From Symsagittifera roscoffensis (taxonomy: Eukaryota > Xenacoelomorpha > Acoela > Convolutidae): a DNA stretch of 64,000 nucleotides. Shown in pieces: positions 52,001 to 63,872 of this stretch. The number at the start of each line of letters is the position of its first letter. The stretch's first letter is position 1. The stretch spans positions 30,506,252 through 30,570,251 of the forward strand of contig NC_087065.1 in the NCBI RefSeq assembly GCF_963678635.1. The letters run 5' to 3'. The notes under the pieces were generated by a model that saw only the letters and a program-made list of their open reading frames with translations, made no database searches and was not told the DNA's origin. The position numbers were made by a program, and so were the translations under genes.

Positions 52001-52914
52001 TTGACATCGTCAAGTGCGTATCGAACAGATCCCGCGGTGAAAAAAATGCAGGAAACAGAATCGATTGCGGAATAATTGATTGATTTTTACGTCTTGCAAA
52101 AAAATAGGAAAGTGATATGTTGAAATATAATACTACAGTGCGTCATTAATCTCTTCGGATTACCCATTTTTTCTTTCCGTTTTTTTTTGTAGATCTGCAA
52201 TGCAATGCCCTTGCACGTGATTACGTTCTAATTTCCTCGGAAAATAATTACTGATTGTTAATTCAGAGCCTTATTAAATTACAGCGGAATATTTTTCGAA
52301 AAAGAAAACTTAAAGTAGCAGGAAAATGCCTTAAATCTGAGTGTCCAAATGGGATAGGTGTTGTCATGAGCCTAAGTTTTAATCAAAATTTGCTTTAAGA
52401 TGTTCACTGCTGGTGCCCCTGTGCTGCTAGAGGATCTACTCTGCAAAAGCGAGGTGTCAATCATTCGCAAAAGAAACGAATTTTTCAGACCCGCCCTCAA
52501 AGTCATCAACAGAAGCCCCGCCAACCAACCACCCTCCCACCCCCACGTGCCCTCAATATCCGTCACGCTCAACCTTCTTGAGAACGATCATGCATGCCTC
52601 TCTCAAACGAAGAGATCAAAACTTCATTTGCAATCAATAAGTTGAACTTCTATTTTTCTTTTTAGTGGGTTCATCTTTCTAAGCTTCTTTACATTACGCG
52701 TGTACAAATTATCTGAACATAAGTATAAAAAAAGTTTTAATTATTTCATTCATTCACATTTTTACTAAAAAGACTTGCATCTCTCTTCATATCTTTGTTT
52801 AAATTATGCGCTTTCGTTTCTTGATGACATATTTTTTCGCTCAATTTTTTTCGAGTTGTATGCTTAACCAGTCAGTTATTGGATCGTCAGTTTTCCACAG
52901 GGGTTCCAACGGCT

Positions 52915-53256
52915 TTCCGCCTATTTGTAGTACGAATTTTTGGGAAACTTCTCTCGGTAGTAGCTGCTGCTACGAGGCTTCCCACCCCAGTACCTCAGTC
53001 TGTTGAAACCTCCCAAGAAGTCGTATATGTTATACACAGCTGCATTACTTATTCCATACACGTTATTTTAATACACAGGCAGTCGCGAGTGAAAAATTCC
53101 TCTTGTTGGGTACCCTAAGAAGTTTTGATTAACATTCCAGTTGTTATTCCATTGCTTGTCGGAGAAGTAACATGTAAGGTATTGGTTATTCAGATAGTAC
53201 GAAGTTGGTGTTGTTGTCAATAACAGAAATAATAACTTCCATGCAACGAAACACAT
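52915..53256 (-). pseudogene. Decayed secreted-peptide gene, copy 1
   Basis: ATG at 53256 opens a signal peptide (WKLLFLLLTTTPTS) followed by YYLNNQYLTCYF and an Asn/Tyr/Trp-rich mature part. A TAA at 53068 interrupts the frame. The same frame then continues for about 50 codons with a Gly/Tyr/Arg-rich stretch. The homologous region at 58900-59220 keeps a sense codon where this copy has TAA, but has its own frameshift. I do not recognise the peptide family. No catalytic domain or cysteine framework is visible. Confidence 0.5.
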
Positions 53257-53791
53257 TTTGAAAATTTTAAAACTTAGTTAATCGCAAATGTTTGAAAGAA
53301 TCATTTTTGCTCACCGAATCCAACTCGAGATAATTTTGAATAAATTGCTGATTTTTATTTGGAGACAATAATTTTTAATTCAACAGTTATTTTTGATTGA
53401 CCAAGTTTATTTGACAAAATTTCATATTTTTGAAATTTTTTTATAAGTATCAAAAAAATTGGAACAGGCAGAAATAATTTAAAAGAGCATTCTATTAATT
53501 TGCAGCATTTTTCACATGCAAATGCGAAGTTATATGGTAAGATTGAGACATATTTTTGTCTGAGAAGTTTTAAAGAGTTGCAAAAACTTTGGAAAGACAG
53601 AATTATTTTAAAAAAGCAACGGTCTAGACATCAGCGGAAACTAAAACTGAAATAAAGTCGAAAATTAATAAAGTTCTAGACAGAATTCAATCAGACAGAA
53701 TTATTTCAAAAGAGCAAATTATCTAATTCAGAAAAATGTGCAAAACTTCACCAAAAAATGGGAAGTTTTTTCAATTCAATCTTCATCAAAA

Positions 53792-54665
53792 AAATGGGTA
53801 GTTTTTCAATTCAATCTCCTTGTCCAAAGTTATTTCAGAATCATTTCAGTAAAATAAAACGTTTTCCGATGAAATGGTTAAAAGCTATAATTAGTTGCAA
53901 AAAATTCAAGGCCACCATGCAAAAAGTGTTCAAAGTTGGCACATTGCTTTAATAATTATTTCTGTTTGTTCAAATTTTTTGCTCCTAATTATAGCTTTTA
54001 ACCATTTCATTGGAAAACGCTTTAATTTATTGAAATGATTCTGAAATAACTTTGGACAAGGAGATTGAATTGAAAAAACTACCCATTTTTTGGATGAAAA
54101 TTGAATTGAAAAAACTTCCATTTTTTTGAAGTTTTGCACATTTTTCTAAATTAGTTAATTTGCTCTTTTGAATTAATTCTGTCTGAATAGTTTCTGTCTG
54201 TGGCAATTTTTTGCAACTTTCTCTTTATAACAATAATTGCTAATCGCTTGAACAGAAAAAATTGATTAAAAAAAGCAACTAACTTCATCAAAAAAATGGG
54301 TAGTTTTTTCAATTCAATCTCCTTGTCCAAAAGTATTTCAGAATCATTTCAGTAAATTAAAACGTTTTCCGATAAAATGGTTAAAAGCTATAATTAGCAG
54401 AAAAAAATTTGAACAAACAGAAATAATTAGAAAATCAATGTGCAATAAATATTTAGACAAAAAATGACTCCAGCTCACCTGAAAATTCAAGGCCACCATG
54501 CAAAAAGCGTTCAAAGTTGGCACATTGCTTTCTAATTATTTCTGTTTGTTCAAATTTTTTGCTAGTAATTATAGCTTTTAACCATTTCATCGGAAAACGT
54601 TTTATTTTTACTGAAATGTTTCTGAAATAACTTTGGACAAGGAGATTGACTCGAAAAAAAACCCA
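53792..54665. repeat. Four ~100-bp units in alternating orientation
   Basis: A unit running from GGGTAGTTTTTTCAATTCAA to TTAAAAGCTATAATTAG appears at about 53792-53894 (+), 53986-54087 (-), 54295-54398 (+) and 54568-54665 (-). Between arms lies a shared AAGGCCACCATGCAAAAAG segment. Two consecutive hairpins can form. Frames here come from the repeat. Confidence 0.8.
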
Positions 54666-55523
54666 ATAGTTGATGAAGTTAGTTGCTTTTTTTATTGAGT
54701 TTTTTCTGTTCAAGCGATTTGCAATTATCGTTATAAAGAGAAAGTTGCAAAAAATTGCTACAGAAGAATTATTTCAGACAGAATTAATTCAAAAAAGCAA
54801 ATTATCTAATTCAGAAAAATGTGCATAAAATATAACTCAAGGTCACCTGAAAACTAAAATTTGCATGCAAACGGTAATAAAATGTTGCAGATTGCTCGTC
54901 TAAAAAAGTTATGTTTTTTCGAAATTTTGCAAGTTATTTTCTAAAATTTGTCGTTGAGCCGTCGTCGAGCATACACTATCATTAGATTGAGTTGAAGTAT
55001 AAGAGGCAGTAAAATATAAGCAACGTAAAATAAAGTAAACCTTAGTTATATCTACAAGAAAAAACAGTAGCCGAGCATATACGCAGCGCGTTTCGATGGT
55101 TTTGGCTGGCGCATGTTTGATGCGCGTCTAAGTTTTTTCTTTACAAGGCACAAAAATGAACTTACCTGATAGAACATGAAATTTACGCTCCGTAACCAAG
55201 TAAGATCCCCCAAAAAATGTTTCTTGTTTTTATTTAATTGTTTATACTAGTGCTTGAAATGGCTCTGGCTGAACCTGATTGACAGAATTTTGCCTGTCAA
55301 AAAACCGTGTTTTTACCAAAAATGTGAACCCGAACAAAACCGAAAAAGGCAGAAAGGTGTTGATTAAAACAGAAGCTGTTGAGTTTACAATGTACACTTA
55401 ACCTGAAAACAAAACTGTTTTCGCAACTTGAGCGCCAGAAGTTACATAGTAAAACGATTCATTACAATTTTCGATACAGTACTTTTCTAGCTGCACAATT
55501 TGGTTCCGTGACAGAGAAATTTT
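54666..55523. other. No gene seen
   Basis: AT-rich, with short fragments of the same repeat family (GCAAATTATCTAATTCAGAA motifs). A possible acceptor (ACTTTTCTAG, ending near 55490) precedes the acidic repeat. Confidence 0.4.
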
Positions 55524-55649
55524 GAAGACCGATTCTCCGCCAGACCGTGAAGTTTCAGTGGACGATTCTCCAACAGATCGGAAAGTTTCAGACGACGAAT
55601 CTCCACCAGACCGTGATGTATCAGATGAAGATTCTCTACCAGACTGAGA
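55524..55649 (+). CDS. Acidic 11-residue coding repeats, copy 1
   Basis: About four 33-bp units encode variants of DREVSDDDSPP in one frame, ending at TGA (55647-55649). Third-position changes and conservative replacements keep Asp/Ser/Pro at fixed places, which suggests past selection on protein. The frame is open back to a possible acceptor at ~55490. It has no ATG, so it would be an exon of a larger protein, with a disordered, phosphorylatable acidic tract. Related array at 60628-60985. Confidence 0.4.
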
Positions 55650-56973
55650 TATATCAGAATGCCATTATCTAACAACGAGCTTCAACTGCTCAAACTGTGA
55701 CCGCGTACAATCAGACGACGATGACTCTAACGCTATTTAGCAAGCTTTCTCACTTTGCGGTTAACCCGCCTAAAGTTTCGTCTGCAAACCGAGTTACTTT
55801 AGTCCTTGTCTGTAACTCGAGTGAGAAAGAAACGAATGATATTATGTCTAGCTAGAGACCGGTAATGTAGCAATTCCCACTCCCTAGAAGCCGGTAACTG
55901 CGAGCAATTAGGATCTTCAGTACGAACAGGAAACGCTCTTTCGAAGCAGTGTGACCGCAGGTCGTGACGAAGGTCATCAGAGGTCGGTGACGAAAGGCAG
56001 GGTGCCAGTCAATTGAGAAGTTTTTGAATTATCAAGCGACCCGGGTTGATCTCCAAAGACCAAAAATGCTAATCATACAATTCCATAAACTTAGTCTATG
56101 AAAAATTACTAGTCATACAAATTTCATACATTTTGCTAAAATGGTGTCGCTGAATTTTCAAAAACGTTTCTCTTGTTTCGGCATAAAATTCGGTGTATCG
56201 CACTACATAAAAAAGAAAAACTTTTTGTCGAAAAAAATGCTAATACATGGAAAATGTATGACTAGCATTTTTTTGATGGCGACGACAAAATTTTTTCAAA
56301 GTGTTTTTGAAATTGCCCACAAAAATTTGTGTGTTTTTTTTTCATTCGCGAATTGATTTTCGTACTCAAACAAACATTTTTTCAAAAAAAAATTTTCATG
56401 CAAAATTTTTTTTTGTATAACATAGTCCTGGAAACATTAATGTTGGATTTTTTTTGATGGCTCTTTTTTGATGGCTCTTCATAAATTTTTTCACAAACGC
56501 TTAAAACTTTTGTATGACATGTTTTTCTATGCCTTGATCAAAGGGGAGCGCAATCTACGACAGCTGTGGGTTAACCTCCCAAAGGAATACAGGGTTTTCA
56601 AAACGGGTATTGAGAGAGAGAGAGAGAGAGAGTGCAAGGTATCGAGTGTGCGCAATTTTGTTGTGGGCTAACCCCCTAGGGAACTTAGGATTTTTTAAAT
56701 TGTTGTTGACAATATCAAAGACCATATAACATACAGATAGACCTTTCCAGATATCGAGTTCGTGAGACAAGCACCTGATGGGGTGTGAAGTTGCCATCTA
56801 CAGTCAATAGACAAAACTCCAGAAAACTATGAGACAAACCCAACCCCACCCTCCCTTTTTCGCTTACTGTCACAAATTTTTCAATTGTCTCAAATATCTA
56901 TATGCTAATACTGGGTAATAGATACTTTTTTCGATAAAAGACTCACCCAATTTTTTGAAGATTTGGGTCAAAA
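55650..56973. other. Duplicated non-coding block with foldback fragment
   Basis: Holds blocks shared with 61030-61700, a foldback-family copy (about 56038-56275, beginning CCCGGGTTGATC), and a GA microsatellite at 56612-56632. No gene supported. Confidence 0.5.
56612..56632 (+). repeat. (GA)n microsatellite
   Basis: About ten GA units. The corresponding place in copy 2 of the duplication (near 61455) reads GAGAGAGGG, so the run grew after duplication. Confidence 0.9.
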
Positions 56974-57681
56974 TTGTGGCCAACATTAAAAGAAGACGTT
57001 ATTTGTTCGACAACAATTTTTGCGATATTTCGGAACCCGGTAAAAATCCCGCTATCGAAACACAGCAGAAATTTCAAAAATGAGCCAAGAACGGATTATT
57101 ACCCTCGACCGGAACATTTCAAAATTTCATATTCGTTTATACATGAACTCAAAAAACCCCAAACCTACAATTTATTTGGAGATCCGGCGACTTCAGGTTT
57201 ACTTCGAGCTGCTGAAGGGAATTATGGTTTTGAATTAATTTATACGACGCCCTCTAAACCTAAACGATTTTTTTGTAATGTTAATAAATCCGCTGAGTCT
57301 GAGTTTTCTGGCATAAAACCATTAATGATTTTTTTTGTCAGTTCTTGTTCGTTCCATCACTCGCTAAAAGAACAACCACTAATATTTTGTTAATACCTGG
57401 TCTAATCTTTGCCTGGTCTAATTTTTAATCCGAACGCAGTGAACCAACCTAAGACTGTACAGAACTACTTTGAATCAACTTTATACTATCACTCAAATAT
57501 CGTGATTTGGCAGGACATCATAAAAAACTTGATTAGTAGGCATCGTAGCAATAACTTCAACTCTCAAGTTAAAAGTTTATGCATTCTAAAACGTTATAGA
57601 GGGAAATTAGTGACCTCATGTACTATCAACGCACCGAAATTGAGGAAAATTTTGATTATGAAAGTATTTCAGATATTCTAA
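56974..57681 (+). pseudogene. Unrecognised coding-like stretch in duplication copy 1
   Basis: Two adjacent frames: 56974-57393 (139 codons) and 57409-57681 (90 codons, no ATG at its start). The first has balanced composition around FGDPATSGLLRAAEGNYGFE, the second around TVQNYFESTLYYHSNIVIWQ. Parts align with 62050-62560 in copy 2, where stops break them. They may be relics of one gene or of a transposon. No domain recognised. Confidence 0.3.
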
Positions 57682-57699
57682 CGATCAGTAACGTCAAAC

Positions 57700-58250
57700 A
57701 ATTGATATCGAAATCTAAAGCTAAGAATAAGCGGTAACGAAAACAGTTGCTGTCCTTAGACCAGCCTGAAATTTATTCGCGTATACGGCATTTGCAGATA
57801 CCGCAAGAATATCAAAACACTTGTTAGTAAGGCTAGGAGAGAAAATCGATTGATTGAAAAGCAACGCCCGCTCTTCAAGCAAGGTGCTCGAATCTTAAGC
57901 AAATTGCAGGATTACCTAAAAGTGGTATATATGTTTTTATCTGAGCAGCTTGGTCTTGTATTCGCCGTAAAGGTTGTTATGTACAGTGCTTGAACGCCTT
58001 TCCAAGTCTTATTGTTTTGAATTAAGTTTTGGTAAGTCCCTCAATTGATTTATAAATCTTAATTGTAATAGTTTGCTAAAGTGAACCCGGAAATTGGCTG
58101 AAAAATCGAAAACTTCTTGAGTCTCGACGTAATTTGGAAGTTGAGCTCCGCAATGGTTATAAAGACTTTCAAGAAGCCAAAAAGGACAAAAAGACTGAGA
58201 TTTTTTTTTGAAAAAAGGAGCGTCAAGTGATTATCGAAAAGATCCCACAG
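57700..58250. other. No gene seen
   Basis: Sequence between the two duplication copies, AT-rich; short Lys/Glu-rich frames in several phases give nothing that I can support. Confidence 0.4.
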
Positions 58251-58899
58251 TGAACCAATTGTTGAAAACAGGATCGATTGCAATAGAATTAGTTATTCTC
58301 CCATCTTTTGTGAGATTAGGAAAGTGATAAGCTCAAAAATATTTCTAGTATGCTCCATTAATCTCTTATGATTATCCAACTTTTTAGTCCTTTTTTTTGG
58401 TAAATCCTCGCTGCAATCTCTTTACGCGTTTTTGCTTTCTAATTTTCTCGCGAATTAACAGTTTGTTCTTACATTCAGAGCCTATTGAAGTTTGAGCAAG
58501 TTTTTTTTTTGATTTTGAACGTTTAAAATAGCCGGAAAATCAGCTACTCGAGTGTCCTAATGGGAGAGGTGTTATCAAGAGCCTAAGTTTTGATCAATTA
58601 AGATGTTTTAAGATTGTTCACTGCTGCCGCCGCTGTGCTGCTAGAAGATGTACTCAGCAAAAAAGGGGTGTTGATCATTCGCTAAAATAAATTTAAGTTC
58701 TAATTATATTAGAACATAAGTACATAAATTTTTAAAATAATTTCCTTCATTTACAATTTTAGTGAATGGAATTGCATCGCTCTTCATCTCTTTGTTTAAA
58801 TTATGTCCTTTTATTACTTGATTTGCTACTTTCAGCTCATTTTTAAAAAAAAAATTGTTTGCTTAACCAGACAGTTATTGAAGCGTCGGTTTTACCCGG

Positions 58900-59220
58900 A
58901 TGTTCCAGCGACTTTCCGCCTATTTGTAGTAAGAATTTTTGAGGAACTTCTATCGGTAGTAGCTGCTGCTACGATGCTTCCCACTCCAGTACCTAAGTCT
59001 GTTGAAAACTCGCACAAAGTCGTATATATTATACACAGCTGCATTGCGAATTCCATACAGTTATTGTAATACACATGCAGTCCCATGAAGTTATGATTGA
59101 ATTTCCAGTTCTTTTTCCAAAGCTGTCTTTAAGTAACATGTAGGGTGTTGGTTATTCATATAGTACGCAGGTGCTTTTGTTGCCAATAACAGAAACAGTA
59201 ATTTCTATGCAACAAAACAT
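58900..59220 (-). pseudogene. Decayed secreted-peptide gene, copy 2
   Basis: Homologue of 52915-53256. The signal-peptide core (KLLFLLLATKAPAYY) and several downstream motifs (RLRYW, SSSYYR) remain, but the start region is frameshifted, a base is lost just after the YYNN motif, and a later codon is a stop. The lesions are different from copy 1, so both decayed after duplication, or each is a mis-called non-coding sequence. Confidence 0.45.
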
Positions 59221-59666
59221 TTTTTTAAAAAAGTTTAAAAAAATTAAAAGTTTAATTTGCAAATTTTTCGCGAACTAATTTTGCTCAACGAGTCTAACTC
59301 AAGATACTTAAAATTGAACTACTGATTTTGACATGGAGACAATAACTTTCCTTCCAACGGTTTTTTTAAATGACCAAGTTGATTTGACAAGATTTCATTT
59401 GTCTAAAGTTTATAGTTAGGAGCGAAAAGTTGGAACGATCAGAAATAATTAAAAAGATCAACCTACCAAATTGCAGCAAAATTTACATGCAAATTCTAAA
59501 TTCTATGTTGAGATTGAGATATCTTTCCGGTCTAAAAAGGTATGGCGACTTGCAAAAAGTTCGGAATTGCATAAAGAATTAAATAAAAAGAGCAACTGTC
59601 TAGACATCAACGGAAATTAAAATTGAATTAAAAATAACGTCGAAAGTTTTTAAGGCAGAGTTTCGC

Positions 59667-59960
59667 TCAAAACGTATAACTAGCAAAAAATGCATTCAAA
59701 GCGTCGAATAGTAAACCATGAAAATTTTTGCTCGGGTTGACTCTTGTTTTTCTGCGATTAATTTCCAAGTTTTGAAAGACTCGATCATCTTCATTTCCGT
59801 TTTTTTGGGGCGACCTAATCTGTTTTTTTTTGTTAAAAGCAACTCTAAATTCAGTTTTTTCAATTAGTTTTACTAGCTGTTTTATAGCAACATCTGGATA
59901 TTCATCGCAGTATTCAAAAATTAGGCTATCATAGTCTTCGGATAATTGACGATCTCGCAT
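59667..59960 (-). CDS. Unrecognised 97-aa frame
   Basis: ATG at 59960 (context AAAATGC). The product has a natural-looking composition: acidic amphipathic N-terminus (MRDRQLSEDYDSLIFEYCDE), a Val/Leu/Lys helix (VAIKQLVKLIEKTEF), then a basic stretch and a hydrophobic end. It reads like the first exon or a fragment of an intracellular protein. Copy 1 of the duplication has no matching frame, so conservation cannot be used. Family unknown. Confidence 0.35.
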   Translation of the reverse strand: MRDRQLSEDYDSLIFEYCDEYPDVAIKQLVKLIEKTEFRVAFNKKKQIRSPQKNGNEDDRVFQNLEINRRKTRVNPSKNFHGLLFDALNAFFASYTF

Positions 59961-60627
59961 TTTGAGTTTGGTCCGACAAAAAAATCACGATTGCTCGGGT
60001 TCAGATTTTGCATGCAAAAAAAACATCAAAAAGCACGGATTGCTCATTATCAATAAATCCGTCTGCTCAAAATTTTTACTACCAACTATTTTTTCAGCAT
60101 GCAAAAAAAATTCTGATGAATGTCAGTTGCTCTTTTTAAATAATGTTGTCTGTTCCGACGATTTGCAACTATCTCTATATAGAGAGAGATGCAAAAAAGG
60201 CAACTGACACAGCATTGATTCAGAAGAGCCAATGACCTTTTTCAGAAAATTGTGCATAAAAAACCAATTTTTCAGACGAGGCCACCTGATATTCAAGTGT
60301 GCATGCAAAAATTGTTCAGAGTTGGCAGGTTGCTCTTTCTATTTATTTCAGTTGGTTCCAAAGTTTTTGCTACTAATTATGGCTTTAAACCCTTTTGTCT
60401 GAAAATTTTTTAAGTTTCTGAAGTAATTCTGAATGCGAGAAAAGGAAATGGAGTTGAAAAAACTACCCGAATTATTAAAATAGCGTGCGAACTGTCAAAT
60501 GAGCGAAATAAAACTGCGCTTTTCCTTTTGAATCTTTCTACTCTTTTTAAGGCTAGTTTTTGTGAATCTAACTTCGTGTTTAACTTCGAAACATTTTTTT
60601 TTCATTGGAGGCGGCGGTGAAACATTG

Positions 60628-60985
60628 GAGGCCGATTCTCCACGAGACCGGGAAGTATCAGACGACTATTATCCACCAGACCGGGAAGTATCAGACAACG
60701 ATTCTCCGCCAGACCGAGATGTATTAGAGGACGATTCTCAACAAGACCGGGAAGTATCAGACGATGATTCTCCACCAGACCGGGAAGTATCAGACAACGA
60801 TTCTCTACCAGACCGGAAGTATCAGACAACGATTCTCCGCCAGACCGATATGTATTAGAGGACGATTCTCAACAAGACTGGTAAGTATCAGACGAAGATT
60901 CTCCACCAGACCGGGATAAGAAATCAGGCAACGATTCTCTACCAGACCGGAAGTATCAGATGAAGATTCTCCACCAGACCGAGAC
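60628..60985 (+). repeat. Acidic 33-bp coding minisatellite, ~11 units
   Basis: Unit GAAGTATCAGACGACGATTC plus TCCACCAGACCGG, encoding DREVSDDDSPP in the + frame for the first six units. A one-base loss near 60818 shifts the frame afterwards. On the - strand the same DNA reads as LVENRxLILPG repeats, an artefact of periodicity. Probably expanded from the four units seen in duplication copy 1. Confidence 0.7.
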
Positions 60986-61611
60986 AAACAAGGCGACGTT
61001 TAACAAACAGTGGTTTTTGACTCCTCGAACTATGACCGTCTACAATCAGAGAATGATGCCTCCAACGGAGTATTCTCCTGTGTTCTGCTTTAGCACGTTC
61101 AATCTCCTTGCGAATAGTCCAGGTAAAGTTTTGTCTGAAAATCGAGTTGCATTAGTCATTGTCTGCTTCTCGAATGAGAAATTAATGATTGACATTGTAT
61201 CTAGCTAGATACCGATGAAATTAAGCAATTCCACTCTCTTGAAGCCGGTAAGTGCCAGCATTTAGAGTCTACAGTACAAACTGGAAGCTCTGTTTCGAAA
61301 CAGTGTGATCGCAGTTCGTGACATCAGTCAACAGAAGACGGTGACGGAATGCAGGCAGCCAGCCATCTGAGTAGCATTGTGCATTATCAAGCTAACGCAA
61401 TCTACAACATTTTCTTACGAACACCCTGTGGAGCAGGGTTTTCTAAACGGGTATCGAGAGAGGGTGTAAGTGCCGAGCGATTGCAATTGTGTTGTGCGCC
61501 TTTCCCCAGGGAACTTAAGCTTTTTTTTAATGGTTGTCGCTTTTTTAAAGGCCCATATAACGTACAGGGAGACATATCCAGGTAGGTAAGCAATCGTGTG
61601 GATAGCGAGAA
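60986..61611. other. Duplicated block, third copy at window end
   Basis: 60973-61100 recurs at 63873-64000 with only a few differences. Other parts match 55680-56600. No gene supported. Confidence 0.5.
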
Positions 61612-62043
61612 GTGTTGAACGACAAACGCTTGATGAATTGGGCATCTACAGTCGATAGACAAATTTCCAGAAAACTGTATGACAAACCCAACCCACCTAA
61701 CACTTTTTTGCTCACTGTCGCAAAAATTTCAATTGTCTCATTTATACAGATGCTGAAGTTTGATGTTAAGTATGTTTTTAACAAAGTGTTCATTACGGCA
61801 AAAGGTGTATTCATAACGTGTATTAGATACTTCTTTCGATTAAAAAATCTGACCAAAACAATTGCTCAATTTTTTTCTGAAAATTATGAATCAAGATGTT
61901 GTCCTATTTTAAAAGAAAACGTTTTTTTGACAAAACTTTGCAAAATTTTGGAACCCGTTACAGAACCCGCTAACCAACCCGCTGACAGCAAGAAAACAAA
62001 AACTGAGCTAGAAGGGATTTTTTTGGAAATCTATTACCCTTGA
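61612..62043 (+). pseudogene. Unrecognised 143-codon frame in duplication copy 2
   Basis: Starts at a TTG codon, not ATG. Composition is plausible (hydrophobic middle, Lys/Glu-rich end), but the matching region of copy 1 (56780-57060) has no equivalent frame, which argues against coding. Kept only as a long open stretch. Confidence 0.15.
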
Positions 62044-62755
62044 CCGGAATGTTTGAAAATTTCAGTCCTGTTTCATATCAATTCAAAAAACCCCAGTCGT
62101 ATAATTTAGTTTGAGATCCGGCAACCTCAGGTTTTTTACCAGCTGTTAAAGGGTTTCAATTTGTACGACGCCCCCTAATTTCAACTGAAATTTTTGTGAA
62201 ATTTTTAAACCTGTAGCATGCCTTATTTTGGCAAAAAAACCATTAATGGATTTTATTGTCGGTTTAAGCTCAAAGTATGACGCGCTAGAGTTGATACCTA
62301 GGTCACTTCGTGAAAAATTTGTTAATACTAAATAAACCATGCCTGATCTAAGTTTAAATGCCTACGCAGTTCACCCGCGTAAGACTGTACAACCTTACTT
62401 TGATTAGGTTTTATACTATCACTCGGAAATCGTGATTTCGTGCGAGGCCATATTATTTCATTTAGTAGGCATCGCGGAGATAATTTAGACTCTTTATCTC
62501 ATGATAAAGTTCTAGCCATTCTTAAACAGTATCGAGGAACCAGGAATTAGGACGGAAAGTTTTAAAATTTTTGATGTTCACTGTATTTTTGAAATTGAGC
62601 GCCACAAGTCTCATAAATATAATCATTAAGCCAAACAGAACAAGAAGCGGAATACTATTATTAGAAGTTACATAAAAGTATTTTCCTGAAAAAGAAGCTT
62701 TTTTAATTGATGAGATAAATCAACTGTCCAAAAAGGCCTCTAATCGAGATAAATT

Positions 62756-63198
62756 TGCAAGGCTGCTGACCCGGCAACTGAACGACACGAGAAAGACAGG
62801 AACAATGTAGGATCTGAAAAACAAGAAAGGTCCATTTCATTGCGTTCGGGGGAAATGAAATTGTCGAAAGCTGCCGAGAAACCTCTAAATATGCTTGGTC
62901 CTGGTTAAAGGTCAGAATTCCAGTAAACGGAAAAAAATGTTGATATTAGCTAAGTTGAGAACAAAAGATGTCGAGAGACAAAGATAAGTTTCAATACGCT
63001 AACAAGAAATGAAGTATCAGGAGCTAGAAAGCATGCAAAAGTTGGAAGAAAAACAAATCCGTCAGCAAACTGGAAAGAAAATTGTCGACGCAAATAGCTG
63101 AAGTCGAATTGGAGAAGGACTGCAACTACAGTGATTTCTTTTCTAGCTCGGTAGGCTCACATGAGGAAATGGCGGATAATGCACAGGAATCTGGATAA
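62756..63198 (+). pseudogene. Coding-like Lys/Glu-rich remnants
   Basis: Frames near 62756-62908 (ATERHEKDRNNVGSEKQERS, MKLSKAAEKPLNM) and near 63043-63198 (SVSKLERKLSTQIAEVELEK, ending SHEEMADNAQESG and a stop) look like pieces of a coiled-coil protein, broken by stops and a frameshift. They may be exons with introns that I cannot place. No family recognised. Confidence 0.25.
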
Positions 63199-63872
63199 AA
63201 ATCGCTCCAGAATTGAATCTAATATGATTCCCTGCTATGATTAGCTTCAATTCTCCTCTAATAGTTGAATTTTAATCATTCAAAAGTTCTTGAAAACTTT
63301 TGAAGTTTCCAAAAACTAACTTGAGTTTTTGTATTAACTTTGCCCATGTAAAATTTTACCTTGAGGTAGATATGTTATCATAAATATATCTCTATCTTTC
63401 TCAGACTAAAGTTATGAAAGCAACAAACAATTTCATAACATTTTATTACACGTTTTCTCAGCTTGTCTGCTCTGTCGACTACTCATTCAATTGAGAGAAT
63501 GCAGCATCCATATTACAACATAACCATTTAACCATTTCGACAAAAAAGTAATTTGAAAAGTTGAACTACACAGACAAATTATCATTTCACTGCTTCCTAT
63601 GATAATTAATTGCAAGGTATGCATTAACAAACAAAAAACTTCACATAAACAAAAAATTATTTAAGAAAAAGCAAAACATCCGCCAAAAATAATAATTGTT
63701 TGTGTTTCAAGGAAATGTTCAGTGATTCGTTTTTGTTAGAAAAAAAATATTTTCCCCTAAGAATAAGCGAAGCAGTAAGTTTTGTCCAATTGAGCAATCA
63801 TTATCCAAAGCTTGTCTCTTTCTTGCCTGGAGCTGAGCTATGGTGATAATACTTTATAGATATTTTCCGAAA
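63199..63872. other. No gene seen
   Basis: AT-rich; nothing recognisable. Confidence 0.5.

Larger units (their letters stand above)
52000..57700. repeat. Old segmental duplication, copy 1
   Basis: Colinear blocks are shared with 58250-62600: TGGGATAGGTGTTGTCATGA (near 52350) versus 58560; the CTTTCCGCCTATTTGTAGTA block (52910 / 58910); the acidic 33-bp repeats (55524 / 60628); GTCTAGCTAGA near 55850 versus ATCTAGCTAGA near 61200; GGGTTTTC.AAACGGGTAT (56591 / 61436); and CCTAAGACTGTACA (57445 / 62380). Divergence is large (perhaps 20-30% with indels), so it is old. Confidence 0.8.
58250..62600. repeat. Old segmental duplication, copy 2
   Basis: Counterpart of 52000-57700 in the same orientation and block order. 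The alternating inverted repeats of copy 1 (53.8-54.7 kb) are mostly missing here; one degraded unit remains near 60360-60470. Confidence 0.8.

Noticed and set aside
60602..60987. Minus-strand LVENRxLILPG repeat protein
   Set aside because: It is the reverse reading of the 33-bp repeat. The plus-strand frame has conserved acidic residues and matches the frame of the other duplicate.
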